A stretch of DNA of 64,000 nt from Prevotella illustrans (GCF_017426725.1 NZ_JAERMS010000006.1:62868-126867); one strand, 5' to 3'. Positions 20,273-30,625 are shown, numbered from the stretch's first letter. The notes: generated by a model not told the origin, from the sequence alone. Made by a program: numbers and translations.

Positions 20273-21652
20273 ATGTTTAAAATAAAAGATTCTGAGCAGA
20301 TACCATTAAAGTTTAAGGAAATACTAAATGACAAGTCTTCAAGGTCGAAGGAGGCTTTAAAGAATATTCTCCTCTCTTTTGCGGCAAAAGCCATCAGTAT
20401 TTTAAGTTCTTTACTTATAATCCCACTTACTATCAATTATGTCAATCCGACTCAATATGGTGTATGGCTTACTTTGTCGTCGGTCATAGGGTGGATAAGT
20501 TATTTTGACCTTGGTCTGGGGAATGGCTTCCGAAATAGGTTCACAAAAGCAAGAGCTGATGGCGACGATTTACTTGCAACAAAATATTTAAGCACAACTT
20601 ACTTTTGTATAACCGCTATTTTAGTATGTGTATTCTTTGTTGTACTTGTACTAAATAATTTTGTGAACTGGGCATCCTTCCTAAGAATCAGTCAAGTTTA
20701 TCAGAAAGAACTTCATTCAATATTCTCTATTTTGTGTTTTTTCTTTTGCTTGAATATGGTTACGAATATTTTTGGAACCATGCTGATAGCTGATCAAAAG
20801 CCTGGCTTAAACTCGATGATACAGGGAGGAGGACAACTTTTATCTCTCTTGGTAATCTTTATATTGACCAAGGTTTCTTCCGGAAGCCTACTGAACCTTG
20901 CCTTATTCTATTCGGGAGTTCCTTGTATACTAATGCTGATAACCTCTATTCTTGCTTTTAAGTATTCTCGATACCATAATATTCGTCCAAGACTTTCTTT
21001 GATAAGATTTTCCCTTATTAAAGACATTTTAAGTTTAGGAATTCAATTTTTTCTCATCTACATCTGCTTAATAGCAATTTTCCAGATTATAAATATCGTG
21101 ATAGCCAAAGAGATCGGTCCTATTGGTGTAACCCAATATAACATTGCGTCGCGATATTTCAATATTCTATATATGTTGATTATTATAGTCATAACCCCTT
21201 TTTGGTCTGCTTTTACAGATGCATTTACCAAACAAGACTACAAATGGATGAGATCTGCGGTAAAGAAACTGGAAAGGGTTTGGCTTATCAGTATCCTTGC
21301 AGAATTTATTCTACTTGCCATATCCCCTTTCGTGTATCATATCTGGATAGGCAAATCCGTACACGTCCCCTTCTTGATATCTGTATCTGTTTGCTTGTTC
21401 ATTTCTTCGCAAAGTATTGGAACAATCTATATGTATCTCATCAATGGAATAGGGAAAATCAGAATACAAACAATAATATACGTTATATTCGCAATTTCTT
21501 CTTGGTCTACCATGGTATATGCAAGTAAGCATTGGGGAATAAACGGAATAATCCTGTTGCCAACCATTGTATATATCATACAAGCAATATTTGGGAAGAT
21601 ACAACTTTCCAAAATCTTGGAAAAGAAAGACCGTGGACTATGGGCCAAATAG
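20273..21652 (+). CDS. Wzx-like polysaccharide flippase
   Basis: A 459-residue integral membrane protein with about 12-14 hydrophobic helices, in the MOP/polysaccharide-biosynthesis exporter family. After a short cytoplasmic start come LSFAAKAISILSSLLIIPL and NPTQYGVWLTLSSVIGWISYFDLGLGNGFRNR; the last phrase is typical for Wzx proteins. It would flip undecaprenyl-linked repeat units across the inner membrane. Gene content is clearly AT-richer than upxY and fcl. It is the first gene of a tightly packed run of polysaccharide genes. Confidence 0.88.
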   Translation: MFKIKDSEQIPLKFKEILNDKSSRSKEALKNILLSFAAKAISILSSLLIIPLTINYVNPTQYGVWLTLSSVIGWISYFDLGLGNGFRNRFTKARADGDDLLATKYLSTTYFCITAILVCVFFVVLVLNNFVNWASFLRISQVYQKELHSIFSILCFFFCLNMVTNIFGTMLIADQKPGLNSMIQGGGQLLSLLVIFILTKVSSGSLLNLALFYSGVPCILMLITSILAFKYSRYHNIRPRLSLIRFSLIKDILSLGIQFFLIYICLIAIFQIINIVIAKEIGPIGVTQYNIASRYFNILYMLIIIVITPFWSAFTDAFTKQDYKWMRSAVKKLERVWLISILAEFILLAISPFVYHIWIGKSVHVPFLISVSVCLFISSQSIGTIYMYLINGIGKIRIQTIIYVIFAISSWSTMVYASKHWGINGIILLPTIVYIIQAIFGKIQLSKILEKKDRGLWAK

Positions 21653-21689
21653 AAAAATCCTTGCATAAAGTCTACGATCGGTTTGTAAT

Positions 21690-22898
21690 ATGAGCAAGCT
21701 TATATACACGTTAATACTGTGCTTGATATTATGGTGTGTTAATAATTTCTTTTATATTATTATCAGTCCATATTCAGTAGTTATATACATATTCTTGGTA
21801 CTTTTCATTGTATTATCGCAAAGGAAAAAGAAATGCAAATTTGCTTTTAACAGTCCCATCTTACTGTTCATGCTTTGTTATATCATTTCAATGCTCTATC
21901 AGATGATATACAACGTGATGCCCCTAAGTAATATTTTAAAGGGCTATATGTTATTGCTAAGCACCTTCTTGTTATATTTTCCTCTTACTAAACTCAGGCA
22001 GAGATATGGTGATAGCATTATCAAGAATCCTATAAATATAATGGCTACTATTCTTTCCATTATACTATTAGGACAATCTTTTCTTAACTTCCATTGGTTA
22101 AACATAGAAACCAATGAAAGGTATTATGGAATGAGAGCCTTGGTAGGATTACATTTGTTAGTGTTCTCTGCGATATTACAATTTGACAGACTTTTCCACA
22201 AGGAGAAAAAAAACAGAATTCTTAAATATATACAGTTTCTGATAGTATTATCTGCCATAATCTTCGTGTGCCAGACACGTTCCATCAACAGTTCTATCAT
22301 CATTTGCTTATCTGTTTATTTAATAGTTAGAATTTATCAGAATAGGAGGAAATGGACAAATGCCATCGTTATTTTTATTGTCATAATCTCCATTCCCTAT
22401 TCTGTCATCCAACTGTACGACTACATATATAATACCGTTTCAACCAGTTTGTCTGCCAATGAAGCATCCTCCATTCAGCGACTATACGCCTATCATTATT
22501 ACTGGACACTCTTTCTACAACATCCTTTTGTGGGAATTGGTCTACAAGAAGGAAGTCTGAATATACTCTCTTATGATGGGATACAGAACCGGTTATACAT
22601 CGCAGATGTCGGCGTCGTCGGATTTGTTGCTTCCTTTGGTATTCTGGGGATTATTGTATACAGCTACCTTATAGCTAAATATGGTAGCATACTAAAGCAT
22701 AATCCAAAGCCCTTATTTTTTGCTATACTCACAATTATCGTCATATTAGCTCCATTCAACGCTTTAACAAACTTCTCTGACCAACTTATCCTATTAGTCT
22801 TCTGTTTCAGCCTAATGGACAAACAGGAAACAAGAAAACCAAGAAAAAATAAATCTCACAAATTCCATGCTCATCAGCATCATCATACCAACCTATAA
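21690..22898 (+). CDS. Wzy-like O-antigen/capsule polymerase
   Basis: A 402-residue protein with about 10-12 membrane helices and one larger loop before HPFVGIGLQEGSLN, a region that resembles the Wzy/O-antigen ligase family (PF04932-like). It would polymerise repeat units in the periplasm. Identification rests on topology, length and position between the flippase and the glycosyltransferases, because sequence conservation in Wzy proteins is low. The last 32 bp overlap the next gene. Confidence 0.72.
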   Translation: MSKLIYTLILCLILWCVNNFFYIIISPYSVVIYIFLVLFIVLSQRKKKCKFAFNSPILLFMLCYIISMLYQMIYNVMPLSNILKGYMLLLSTFLLYFPLTKLRQRYGDSIIKNPINIMATILSIILLGQSFLNFHWLNIETNERYYGMRALVGLHLLVFSAILQFDRLFHKEKKNRILKYIQFLIVLSAIIFVCQTRSINSSIIICLSVYLIVRIYQNRRKWTNAIVIFIVIISIPYSVIQLYDYIYNTVSTSLSANEASSIQRLYAYHYYWTLFLQHPFVGIGLQEGSLNILSYDGIQNRLYIADVGVVGFVASFGILGIIVYSYLIAKYGSILKHNPKPLFFAILTIIVILAPFNALTNFSDQLILLVFCFSLMDKQETRKPRKNKSHKFHAHQHHHTNL

Positions 22899-23760
22899 AA
22901 GACCTCATTTACTATCCAAAGCTATTGACAGCTGTCTGGCACAGACCTATAAGGATGTCGAAATTATTGTTGTCAGTGACAATGATATAGACAGTAATGA
23001 AGAAATGGAGACCCTACAGGTAATTGAATCTTACAAAGGAAAGATACATTATCTGCCTACTATCGGTAATCATGGTGGAAGTTATACCAGAAACAGGGGA
23101 TTAAGGGAAGCTAAGGGCGAATACGTTAACTTTCTGGATGATGACGACTGTTTGTATCCGACAAAGATAGAGAAGCAAGTTGCCATTCTTGAGAAAACAA
23201 GAGAAACGTTGGCATGCGTGGGATGTTTGGCCGCAATAAAAGATGCGGACGGGAAAATACTGAGAATAGAGAAGCCCGAGTATAATCCTCACGATATTTT
23301 CTTCTCTGAATTAAATTGTAACATCTGCACCACAAGTGTTGCGTTGGTCAGAAAAGAAGCATGTGTAAAAAGTGGAGGTTGGCAAACAATAGAGTCCTCC
23401 CAAGAACATCTTTTCTTCATCAACTTATTCAAAATCATGCCAACCTTTGCTTATGTACATGAGATTTTGTTGGATATCAACTGGCACGCCGGAACAAGAG
23501 TCTCGACAAACAAGCATAAACCGTTAGGCACTCTAAAGTTGACAGAAATCATAAGGCAGTTTTATAAAAACATGCCAAAAGAGAAAGTCAGACAGATACA
23601 ACTTTCCCGTCTCAAGCAAGATATATATGCTTATCTTTTATTGGATGACATCCAAAAGGCAATGGTACTTTACAGGAGAAGATTAAAGTTATCCATTCTA
23701 AATAAGGATAACATAAAAATATTAGTAAAGATTATACTCCACCTTGTGAAAGCACAATGA
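22867..23760 (+). CDS. Family 2 glycosyltransferase
   Basis: A 297-residue GT-A fold enzyme beginning MLISIIIPTYKRPHLLSKAI. It has the nucleotide-sugar motifs IIVVSDND and FLDDDDCLYP (a DxD-type metal site near residue 92). It probably adds one sugar to the lipid-linked repeat unit at the cytoplasmic face of the inner membrane; donor and acceptor are unknown. The start overlaps the polymerase gene by 32 bp and the stop overlaps the next start (ATGA), which indicates translational coupling. Confidence 0.9.
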   Translation: MLISIIIPTYKRPHLLSKAIDSCLAQTYKDVEIIVVSDNDIDSNEEMETLQVIESYKGKIHYLPTIGNHGGSYTRNRGLREAKGEYVNFLDDDDCLYPTKIEKQVAILEKTRETLACVGCLAAIKDADGKILRIEKPEYNPHDIFFSELNCNICTTSVALVRKEACVKSGGWQTIESSQEHLFFINLFKIMPTFAYVHEILLDINWHAGTRVSTNKHKPLGTLKLTEIIRQFYKNMPKEKVRQIQLSRLKQDIYAYLLLDDIQKAMVLYRRRLKLSILNKDNIKILVKIILHLVKAQ

Positions 23761-24692
23761 ATTTTGAAGTAATTATCCCTATTGCGGCCAATGACATTGC
23801 CGATTTAATACAAAATATACACGAGATACACCGGCATATTCATGCTGATAAATATGTTGTAATTGGTCCAGAGTCTGTCAGAAAAGAGATTGAAAGTATT
23901 GATTTCCTTTCTTTTATGGATGAAAATGAGGTTGTTTCCGGACTTACGTTCGATAAGGTAAGGCAGGATATAGAAAGTATTTATCCCAAGGCAAGCAGAA
24001 GGACTGGCTGGTATTTTCAGCAATTTCTGAAACTTGCTTATGCTTTCCGTTGTGGGACAGATTATTACCTTTCTTGGGACAGTGACACCTTGCCTCTTAG
24101 AAATCTATCTTTTTTTAATTCTTACGGAAAGCCTTTTCTCGATTACCTTCCCAAAGAATATGGAGATGAAGATTACCAAGTAACCATACAAAAGCTATTT
24201 CCCGAATTCACGTCACGTACCGATAAATCATATATTACTGAACACATGATATTTAAATGTGATATTGTCAAGACCATCATATCACAAATAGAATCCAAAG
24301 AACATCTTTCCGGGAGGGTATTCTACGAAAAGATTCTGCACTCTATCAATACTAAGGCTTTTAATCTTAGTGCTTTCAGTGAATTCGAGACATATTCAGC
24401 TTTCATCTTAAATAAGAATCCAGATTGCTATATTGAAAGAAAATGGAAAAATCTTCGAAACGGCAGATTTTATTTTGGAACTCAACTGACAGAACCAGAA
24501 AAGAGCTGGCTTGCAAAAAGCTTTGATGTTATATCACTGGAGAATTATGACAGGCAATACTGGATTACAAGGCTTATAATAAAATATGCGGAAGGACGAA
24601 TACCATTCACTCGTATATACAAGTGGATCAATCCTGTTTATAAGATATATTATAGAATCAGACTCGCTCTAAGGAAAGTTATCAGATCATAA
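23757..24692 (+). CDS. DUF6492-like putative glycosyltransferase
   Basis: A 311-residue soluble protein. It begins MNFEVIIPIAANDIADLI, has GWYFQQFLKLAYAF and the motif YYLSWDSDTLPLR, which looks like a GT-A DxD site (near residues 104-107). These features match what I know of DUF6492 proteins of capsule loci, which are predicted glycosyltransferases; function is inferred. It overlaps the genes on both sides by 4 bp and 1 bp, so it is embedded in the operon. Confidence 0.65.
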   Translation: MNFEVIIPIAANDIADLIQNIHEIHRHIHADKYVVIGPESVRKEIESIDFLSFMDENEVVSGLTFDKVRQDIESIYPKASRRTGWYFQQFLKLAYAFRCGTDYYLSWDSDTLPLRNLSFFNSYGKPFLDYLPKEYGDEDYQVTIQKLFPEFTSRTDKSYITEHMIFKCDIVKTIISQIESKEHLSGRVFYEKILHSINTKAFNLSAFSEFETYSAFILNKNPDCYIERKWKNLRNGRFYFGTQLTEPEKSWLAKSFDVISLENYDRQYWITRLIIKYAEGRIPFTRIYKWINPVYKIYYRIRLALRKVIRS

Positions 24693-25882
24693 TGAAGGTA
24701 CTTGTACAAATTACCTCGGCCTCGACCGGAGGGATTGGGCGCCTGACAAGAGATATATGCGATACGTTGCCAGTAAGCGAATATAAGGCTTTTATTGCGT
24801 ATGGACGCGGAGATTTGGTCCGAAAGAAGTATGATTATAAATTCGACCATAAGCTGGATATTTATGTTCATGCCATCTTGTCCAGAATAGCAGATGGGAC
24901 CGGGTTGGGGTCGTATGTAGGCACTCGCCGTCTCGTCAAGTGGCTTCGTCATATAAAGCCGGATATAATACACTTACATAACTTACATGGCTATTATATA
25001 AATATCCCTGTATTGTTCAAATATCTTGCTAAAACAAATATCCCAGTTGTATGGACTTTCCATGACTGTTGGAACTTCACTGGACATTGTACACACTTCA
25101 GCCTTATACAATGTCATAAATGGAAAGACATGTGCTACCATTGCCCACAACTTGGAAAATATCCCATATCCTATTTTGATTATTCAACAAGAAACTATTT
25201 CCTAAAGAAGAAATATTATTGTTCGCTACGGAATCTGACAATTGTGACTCCGAGCAAGTGGCTGCAAGGCTTGGTTGAGGCGTCTTTCTTACGAAAGTAT
25301 CCGTCCATTGTCATTAATAACGGTATAGATTTAAAGTTGTTCAGGGTAAAAAGCAATTATTCAAGAATAAAAGTTGGAAACAGAAAGATTATCCTTGGCC
25401 TGGCTTCCACATGGTCTGACAGGAAAGGACTGGGGGATTTTCTTAAGCTATCTCAATCTTTAAGCGATGAGTATGTCATCGTGTTGGTCGGTCTCACAAA
25501 GTCTTTAATAAAAAAACTACCCGGTAACGTTGTGGGAATAACACATACAGAAAACGCAGAACAGCTGGTAGACTTGTATAACAATGCTTTCGTGTTTATC
25601 AATCCCACCTATGAAGACAACTTTCCGACAACCAATATAGAGGCAATGGCATGCGGCACCAGTGTGATAACCTACAACACCGGGGGAAGCCCGGAGTCTT
25701 TGACATTAGAAACAGGCTACGTATTAGAACAAGGGGATGTTAAAGGTATACTTCAGGTAATAAGATGTCATGTCAAAAATGAATTAACAATCAAAGCATG
25801 CAGAGAGCGTGCAATGCAATTTGATAAATTCACAGTTTTCTCTAAATATAAGGAACTCTATGGCAGAATCATCAACACATAA
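24692..25882 (+). CDS. Family 4 glycosyltransferase
   Basis: A 396-residue GT-B enzyme. The N-terminal domain starts MKVLVQITSASTGGIGRLTRDI (glycine-rich acceptor-side loop) and contains HLHNLHGYYIN and WTFHDCWNFTGHC. The C-terminal domain has LGLASTWSDRKG and the donor-binding motif EDNFPTTNIEAMACG. This sub-group, with FHDCW...GHC, is common in Bacteroidetes polysaccharide clusters. The sugar transferred is unknown. It shares one base with the previous gene. Confidence 0.9.
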   Translation: MKVLVQITSASTGGIGRLTRDICDTLPVSEYKAFIAYGRGDLVRKKYDYKFDHKLDIYVHAILSRIADGTGLGSYVGTRRLVKWLRHIKPDIIHLHNLHGYYINIPVLFKYLAKTNIPVVWTFHDCWNFTGHCTHFSLIQCHKWKDMCYHCPQLGKYPISYFDYSTRNYFLKKKYYCSLRNLTIVTPSKWLQGLVEASFLRKYPSIVINNGIDLKLFRVKSNYSRIKVGNRKIILGLASTWSDRKGLGDFLKLSQSLSDEYVIVLVGLTKSLIKKLPGNVVGITHTENAEQLVDLYNNAFVFINPTYEDNFPTTNIEAMACGTSVITYNTGGSPESLTLETGYVLEQGDVKGILQVIRCHVKNELTIKACRERAMQFDKFTVFSKYKELYGRIINT

Positions 25883-26981
25883 GAAAAAAGTTCTCTTTAC
25901 AACGAACATTCCTGTTCCCTACAGAGTCTGTTTTTTCAATGAACTTGGAAAGTATGTCGATCTTACCGTTACATTCGAACGTTCTAACGCAAAAACCAGA
26001 AAACAAGAATGGCTTGACAATTCTTTCCTGAACTTCAAAGGAATCTTCCTAAAAGGTATACAAATAGGAGATGACCTCTCAATAGCAACAGAGATAATCA
26101 GAATAATAAAGAGAGGTAATTTTGATGATATAATTATTGGAGCATATTATTCACCGACAGGAATCTTAGCTACAGAATACATGAAACTGAAACGTATTCC
26201 ATTTATGTTCAGTGAAGATGGCGGATTACTAAAAGAAGAATGTAAATTTAAATACCTGATAAAAAAACATTTAAAGAGTGGAGGAAAGACTTATTTCTCG
26301 CCAAGCGCACACTCTGATGATATATTAAAACACTATGGAGTAAATGAAAACAAACTATACAGATACCCTTTTACGTCATTAAATGACGACGATATTCTTC
26401 GCAACATTCCATCTTCTGTAGAAAAGAACAGATTGAAAAATGAATTGGGAATAACATATGACAAGGTAGTATTAGGAGTAGGACGACTCGTGGGATTTAA
26501 AAAATGGGGGTTACTGATAGAGGTATCAAGGCGAATGCCCGGTGTCGGTTTTTTCCTTGTCGGCGGAAATCCGTACGGCAGTTGTTACGAGAAATATCTT
26601 CCAAACTTGCCAAATAATTTCCATTTCATTGATTTTAAGACAAAAGAAATTCTTTTTAAATATTATCAGGCAGCAGATGTTCTCGCCATGCCAACCTCGG
26701 GGGACGTATGGGGACTTGTCATAAATGAAGCAATGGCAAATGGCTTGCCTATTGTATCAACCGATAAATGTACAGCAAGTCTGGAACTTCTAAAACAAAA
26801 AGAATGTGGCATCCTCTTTAAAGTAGGAGATGGCGAAGGACTAAGATGTTCTTTAGAGAAAGTTCTCTATAACGAAGAACTGCGGTATCGTATGGCTAAC
26901 AATTGTCTATCGGTCATACAGCAATATAGTATAAAAGGGATGGCTAAGGCCTATTTTGAAGGTTTAAGCAGACGAGGATGA
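25860..26981 (+). CDS. Family 4 glycosyltransferase
   Basis: A 373-residue GT-B enzyme. I set the start at the ATG at 25860 (MAESSTHKKKVLF), which gives a 23-bp overlap with the preceding gene; a further upstream ATG at 25809 would add residues unlike the family. The C-terminal donor site reads GDVWGLVINEAMANGLP, with the conserved glutamate and following glycine. TNIPVPYRVCFFNELG at the N-terminus is typical for the sub-group. The stop overlaps the next start (ATGA). Confidence 0.88.
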   Translation: MAESSTHKKKVLFTTNIPVPYRVCFFNELGKYVDLTVTFERSNAKTRKQEWLDNSFLNFKGIFLKGIQIGDDLSIATEIIRIIKRGNFDDIIIGAYYSPTGILATEYMKLKRIPFMFSEDGGLLKEECKFKYLIKKHLKSGGKTYFSPSAHSDDILKHYGVNENKLYRYPFTSLNDDDILRNIPSSVEKNRLKNELGITYDKVVLGVGRLVGFKKWGLLIEVSRRMPGVGFFLVGGNPYGSCYEKYLPNLPNNFHFIDFKTKEILFKYYQAADVLAMPTSGDVWGLVINEAMANGLPIVSTDKCTASLELLKQKECGILFKVGDGEGLRCSLEKVLYNEELRYRMANNCLSVIQQYSIKGMAKAYFEGLSRRG

Positions 26982-28081
26982 TCAGGTTAGTTGTCATTTC
27001 GGAACTTACTGGTGGGGGTGTCGAATCTGTAAATACAACACTTGCACAAAACATAAATCAAGAGTTTTTTGATGTTACTGTATTATCTGTTCATTCAATC
27101 CCCAAAGATCTTACTGAAATAAATCCATCTTATAAATGTGTTTCTCTCAATAGAACATCCATAAAGCGCTCATGTCTAAAAATCATCATTACGCTTAGAA
27201 GGATTCAGCCAGACATCATTCTTTGCTCTATATTGGACGAAGCTTTCGTCTGTCTCCTTTATAAGAAGCTTTATAACCGAAGATGTAAACTACTATATGC
27301 CCAACACACGGTATGGTCTACTGTCTACAATACAGGATTTAAAGGAAGAGTCTTTAACAAATGGCTGCCCCATATTACAAATATTTATAGTAAGCTGGAC
27401 GGCTTGATATATGTTTCTGAGGGAGTACGGGACGATTTCAGGAGAGAATTTAAAAAGGTAAAAACCATAGAACGAGTCATTTACAATCCTATTACAGCAG
27501 ACGATTCCCACTTTCTTTTTAGGATTCTAAAACAGAATAAAGTTTCAATTGTCACTGCGGGAAGACTGGAAAAAGAAAAAAGACAGAAATTATTAATTGC
27601 TGCGGCAAAGAAATTAAAGGATGAAGGAGTAGATGTTGATATAACCTTTTATGGCAAAGGAACCTTGTTAGGCGACCTGAAACGCTATTCAGAGGAACTT
27701 GGTATGAGAGAACAAGTCCGCTTCCCTGGCTTTATAAAGCATCTTATTCCTGCATTTATGCAATATGACATCTTTGTTTTGACCTCTGATTATGAATCGT
27801 TTGGGAATGTTCTGGTAGAGGCAATGAACACTGGCATGCCGGTTGTCTCAACCGATTGTCCTGTCGGTCCAAGAGAAATTCTTGACAATGGGCGATATGG
27901 TGAACTTGTAAAAATGAGGGACGCCGAATCCGTTGCGAAAGGAATAAAATATTCCATAGAAACATATAATAACAATAAAGCAAAAGATATTCTCAGACGA
28001 AGCATGGACTTCTCAATAAAAGCATCATGCTCACAATATGAAAATATGTTCATGACTGTATTGAAAAAACAAAAAATATAA
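26978..28081 (+). CDS. Family 4 glycosyltransferase
   Basis: A 367-residue GT-B enzyme starting MIRLVVISELTGGGVESVNTT. The C-terminal half has IVTAGRLEKEKRQ and the donor motif ESFGNVLVEAMNTGMPVVS (an E-x7-E arrangement), followed by CPVGPREIL. These features place it with GalNAc/glucosyl-type GT4 enzymes, but the sugar is not readable. It is coupled by ATGA to the upstream gene and shares one base with the next. Confidence 0.9.
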   Translation: MIRLVVISELTGGGVESVNTTLAQNINQEFFDVTVLSVHSIPKDLTEINPSYKCVSLNRTSIKRSCLKIIITLRRIQPDIILCSILDEAFVCLLYKKLYNRRCKLLYAQHTVWSTVYNTGFKGRVFNKWLPHITNIYSKLDGLIYVSEGVRDDFRREFKKVKTIERVIYNPITADDSHFLFRILKQNKVSIVTAGRLEKEKRQKLLIAAAKKLKDEGVDVDITFYGKGTLLGDLKRYSEELGMREQVRFPGFIKHLIPAFMQYDIFVLTSDYESFGNVLVEAMNTGMPVVSTDCPVGPREILDNGRYGELVKMRDAESVAKGIKYSIETYNNNKAKDILRRSMDFSIKASCSQYENMFMTVLKKQKI

Positions 28082-28794
28082 TGATATCAGTTATCACTGT
28101 CTGCTATAATAGCAGCAAGACAATTTCCAGAACATTTGAGTCTTTACTTAATCAAAGTAACAAAGACTTTGAATACATTGTCATAGACGGAGCTTCTACA
28201 GACGGAACGATAGATATTATCAAAAGGTATCTGCCGAAATTCAAGGATGCTAATATAAGACTCCAATGGGTCAGCGAACCAGACCATGGAATTTACAATG
28301 CTATGAATAAAGGAATTAAAAAGGCCTCTGGGAATATTATCGGTATTCTCAACAGCGATGACCAATACTTTCCATGGACAATAGAAACGATAAGCCAGAT
28401 ATCCATTAAATATCCAGACTATGATATTTACCATGGATTACTAAAGCATATCTCAAATCAAAAAACTACACGCATTACGGGAACTTCCTCTGAGAATCTT
28501 TATAAAGGAATGATAGAGCATCCGACATGCTTTGTGCGCAAAAAAACATATGAGGAGCTAGGAGCATTTGACGAGAAATATACTTATGTTGCAGACTATG
28601 ATCTTATGCTAAGGTATAAAAAGGCAAACAAAAAGTTTTATTTCATTGAGAAGATTCTGGCAACTTTTGATGAGGGGGGAGGAGGAAATTCTCGTGCTTC
28701 AAGGCTTGAGGCATTAACTCTTCAACGTAAGTACAACTTAATTTCAAGGGAAAAGGCTTTTATAAAAAGAGTACGTGAATATATGAAGCAATAA
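28081..28794 (+). CDS. Family 2 glycosyltransferase
   Basis: A 237-residue GT-A enzyme: MISVITVCYNSSKTISRT, IDGASTDGTIDII, SEPDHGIYNAMNKG and LNSDD (metal site near residue 98). This is the common small GT2 type of Bacteroidetes polysaccharide loci. It resembles the enzyme at 29859-30614 over the whole catalytic region, and the two flank the acyltransferase gene. Confidence 0.92.
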   Translation: MISVITVCYNSSKTISRTFESLLNQSNKDFEYIVIDGASTDGTIDIIKRYLPKFKDANIRLQWVSEPDHGIYNAMNKGIKKASGNIIGILNSDDQYFPWTIETISQISIKYPDYDIYHGLLKHISNQKTTRITGTSSENLYKGMIEHPTCFVRKKTYEELGAFDEKYTYVADYDLMLRYKKANKKFYFIEKILATFDEGGGGNSRASRLEALTLQRKYNLISREKAFIKRVREYMKQ

Positions 28795-28804
28795 AACTAA
28801 GTCT

Positions 28805-29869
28805 ATGTCTCAAAGAATATCTAATTTTGAATTGTTGAGAATTACAGCCATATTGATGGTTATAGTCAGCCATATATCATATCATGGTTTTTATCAACCT
28901 GGCAGTGGTTATGTATATATCAGTAATTTACCTAACCGATTGATGTTGCAGATGCTCAATACAGGAAGCCTTGGCGTGGATATTTTTGTGATGATGTCTG
29001 GATTCTTTTTAGCAAAAAGAGATTCATTTTCTCTCAGGAAGGTTCTTTCCCTTATAATCATGGTTTGGTTTTATTCAGTTATCATTTATGTTATATTTGT
29101 TAATACTGGACTTATTTCATTTAGTTGGAAAGAATGTGTAACTGCTTACTTGCCAACCACATTCGGGGTAAACTGGTTTTTTACAGCATATCTGACAATC
29201 TACATGATAAGCCCATTTCTTAACAAGATATTGAATAACAGCAAGAGTCTCCCTGAATTTAATTTAAAAAAAGATTTTTCAGGAAAAGATAATTCTCTTT
29301 CTATTATACTAATAATGTTCCTTTTCTGGAGCGTGATTCCAACTCTCTCTGGGGGTAACCACTATGCAACGGATATTCCTGTCTTTATCATGCTTTATCT
29401 GATAGGAGGCTATATCCGCAATAATTTACAATATCTGAGAAAAGCTGGAAATTTCATCTTTGTCATAACAGTAATTATATGGGTATTGATGCCAGTGATT
29501 GCATGGCTTACAGGGATACGACTATTGCAAGAACATATAACATTCTTTACCGCAAAGAATTCTGTTGTAACAGTTCTTCTATCGGCAGCTATAATTATAA
29601 AGACCGCTTATTGTAAGGCTTTCTACAATAAATTCATCAATTGGTTGGCATTGGGAGTCTTTGGCATATATCTCATTTCAGATAACTATTATATCAGAAT
29701 ACATCTTTATAAATTCCTACATTGTAAAGAATATGCAAACTCTCCAGAACTTATCATGCTGCTTGTGATATGGTCAATTGGGATTTTCTGTTTTTGCTCC
29801 TTGATAGATTATTGCCGTCGAATTATTTTCAACAAACTTCTACAAGAAAGAAAACAAGATGAAAGTTAG
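28805..29869 (+). CDS. Acyltransferase family 3 membrane protein
   Basis: A 354-residue integral membrane protein with about 10 helices. The N-terminus SNFELLRITAILMVIVSHIS has the conserved arginine and histidine of acyltransferase family 3 (OafA/WecH type), followed by GSLGVDIFVMMSGFF. It probably O-acetylates, or otherwise acylates, a sugar of the surface polysaccharide using a cytoplasmic acyl donor. The last 11 bp overlap the next glycosyltransferase. Confidence 0.87.
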   Translation: MSQRISNFELLRITAILMVIVSHISYHGFYQPGSGYVYISNLPNRLMLQMLNTGSLGVDIFVMMSGFFLAKRDSFSLRKVLSLIIMVWFYSVIIYVIFVNTGLISFSWKECVTAYLPTTFGVNWFFTAYLTIYMISPFLNKILNNSKSLPEFNLKKDFSGKDNSLSIILIMFLFWSVIPTLSGGNHYATDIPVFIMLYLIGGYIRNNLQYLRKAGNFIFVITVIIWVLMPVIAWLTGIRLLQEHITFFTAKNSVVTVLLSAAIIIKTAYCKAFYNKFINWLALGVFGIYLISDNYYIRIHLYKFLHCKEYANSPELIMLLVIWSIGIFCFCSLIDYCRRIIFNKLLQERKQDES

Positions 29870-30614
29870 TATCATCACGTCTTGCTATAACAGAGTGTCC
29901 ACCATAGAGGACACCATCAAGAGTGTTCTGTCGCAGGATTACTCTAATATTGAGTATATTATTATCGACGGGGGCTCAACAGACGGAACACTTGAGATTA
30001 TCAAGCAGTATGAAGACAAGATAACCCGGATAGTCTCTGAACCTGACCATGGGATGTATGAAGCCATCAATAAGGGTATCAGACTTGCTACCGGCGACAT
30101 TATCGGTTTGGTTCACTCTGACGACTTCCTCTTTGATAGACATACTATCTCGGATATTGTGACAGCGTTTGAATGCACGAGAGCAGATTTCATCTATGGC
30201 GACGGTCTGTTCGTTGACTACTACAATATAAAGAAGCCTATTCGAAAATGGATAGGAGGGCACTTTTCCAAAAGAAAGATCCGTTTAGGCTGGCTCCCTC
30301 TTCATCCAACCTGCTATATCCGTAGAGATAAGCAGATAGAGGTGGGATTATACAATGAAAAATATAAGATTGCAGCAGATACGGATTTCCTCATTAGGGC
30401 ACTATATGAGCATAGTCTGGAAGTTGACTATATAAACAGGTATATCATCCGTATGCGTATGGGAGGACTTAGTACAGATCGCGCTCACCGAAAAGCTATG
30501 TGGAAAGAAGATATCAGCATTTACTCTTCACACGGCTTTCAAGCTATACCGACCAAGATCATGAAAATGATATGGAAACTTCCACAGTTTATCAGTGCAA
30601 AATTTATGAAATGA
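29859..30614 (+). CDS. Family 2 glycosyltransferase
   Basis: A 251-residue GT-A enzyme: MKVSIITSCYNRVSTIEDT, IDGGSTDGTLEII, SEPDHGMYEAINKG and VHSDD (metal site near residue 89). It is paralogous in design to the enzyme at 28081-28794 but differs in the C-terminal acceptor part (HPTCYIRR, AADTDFLIRALYEH). Its start overlaps the acyltransferase gene by 11 bp. Confidence 0.92.
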   Translation: MKVSIITSCYNRVSTIEDTIKSVLSQDYSNIEYIIIDGGSTDGTLEIIKQYEDKITRIVSEPDHGMYEAINKGIRLATGDIIGLVHSDDFLFDRHTISDIVTAFECTRADFIYGDGLFVDYYNIKKPIRKWIGGHFSKRKIRLGWLPLHPTCYIRRDKQIEVGLYNEKYKIAADTDFLIRALYEHSLEVDYINRYIIRMRMGGLSTDRAHRKAMWKEDISIYSSHGFQAIPTKIMKMIWKLPQFISAKFMK

Positions 30615-30625
30615 AATGAAATAAA

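Noticed and set aside
19939..20436. Frames around the upxY-flippase gap that might have been upxZ
   Set aside because: They overlap upxY or the flippase in other frames and have no UpxZ-like features.
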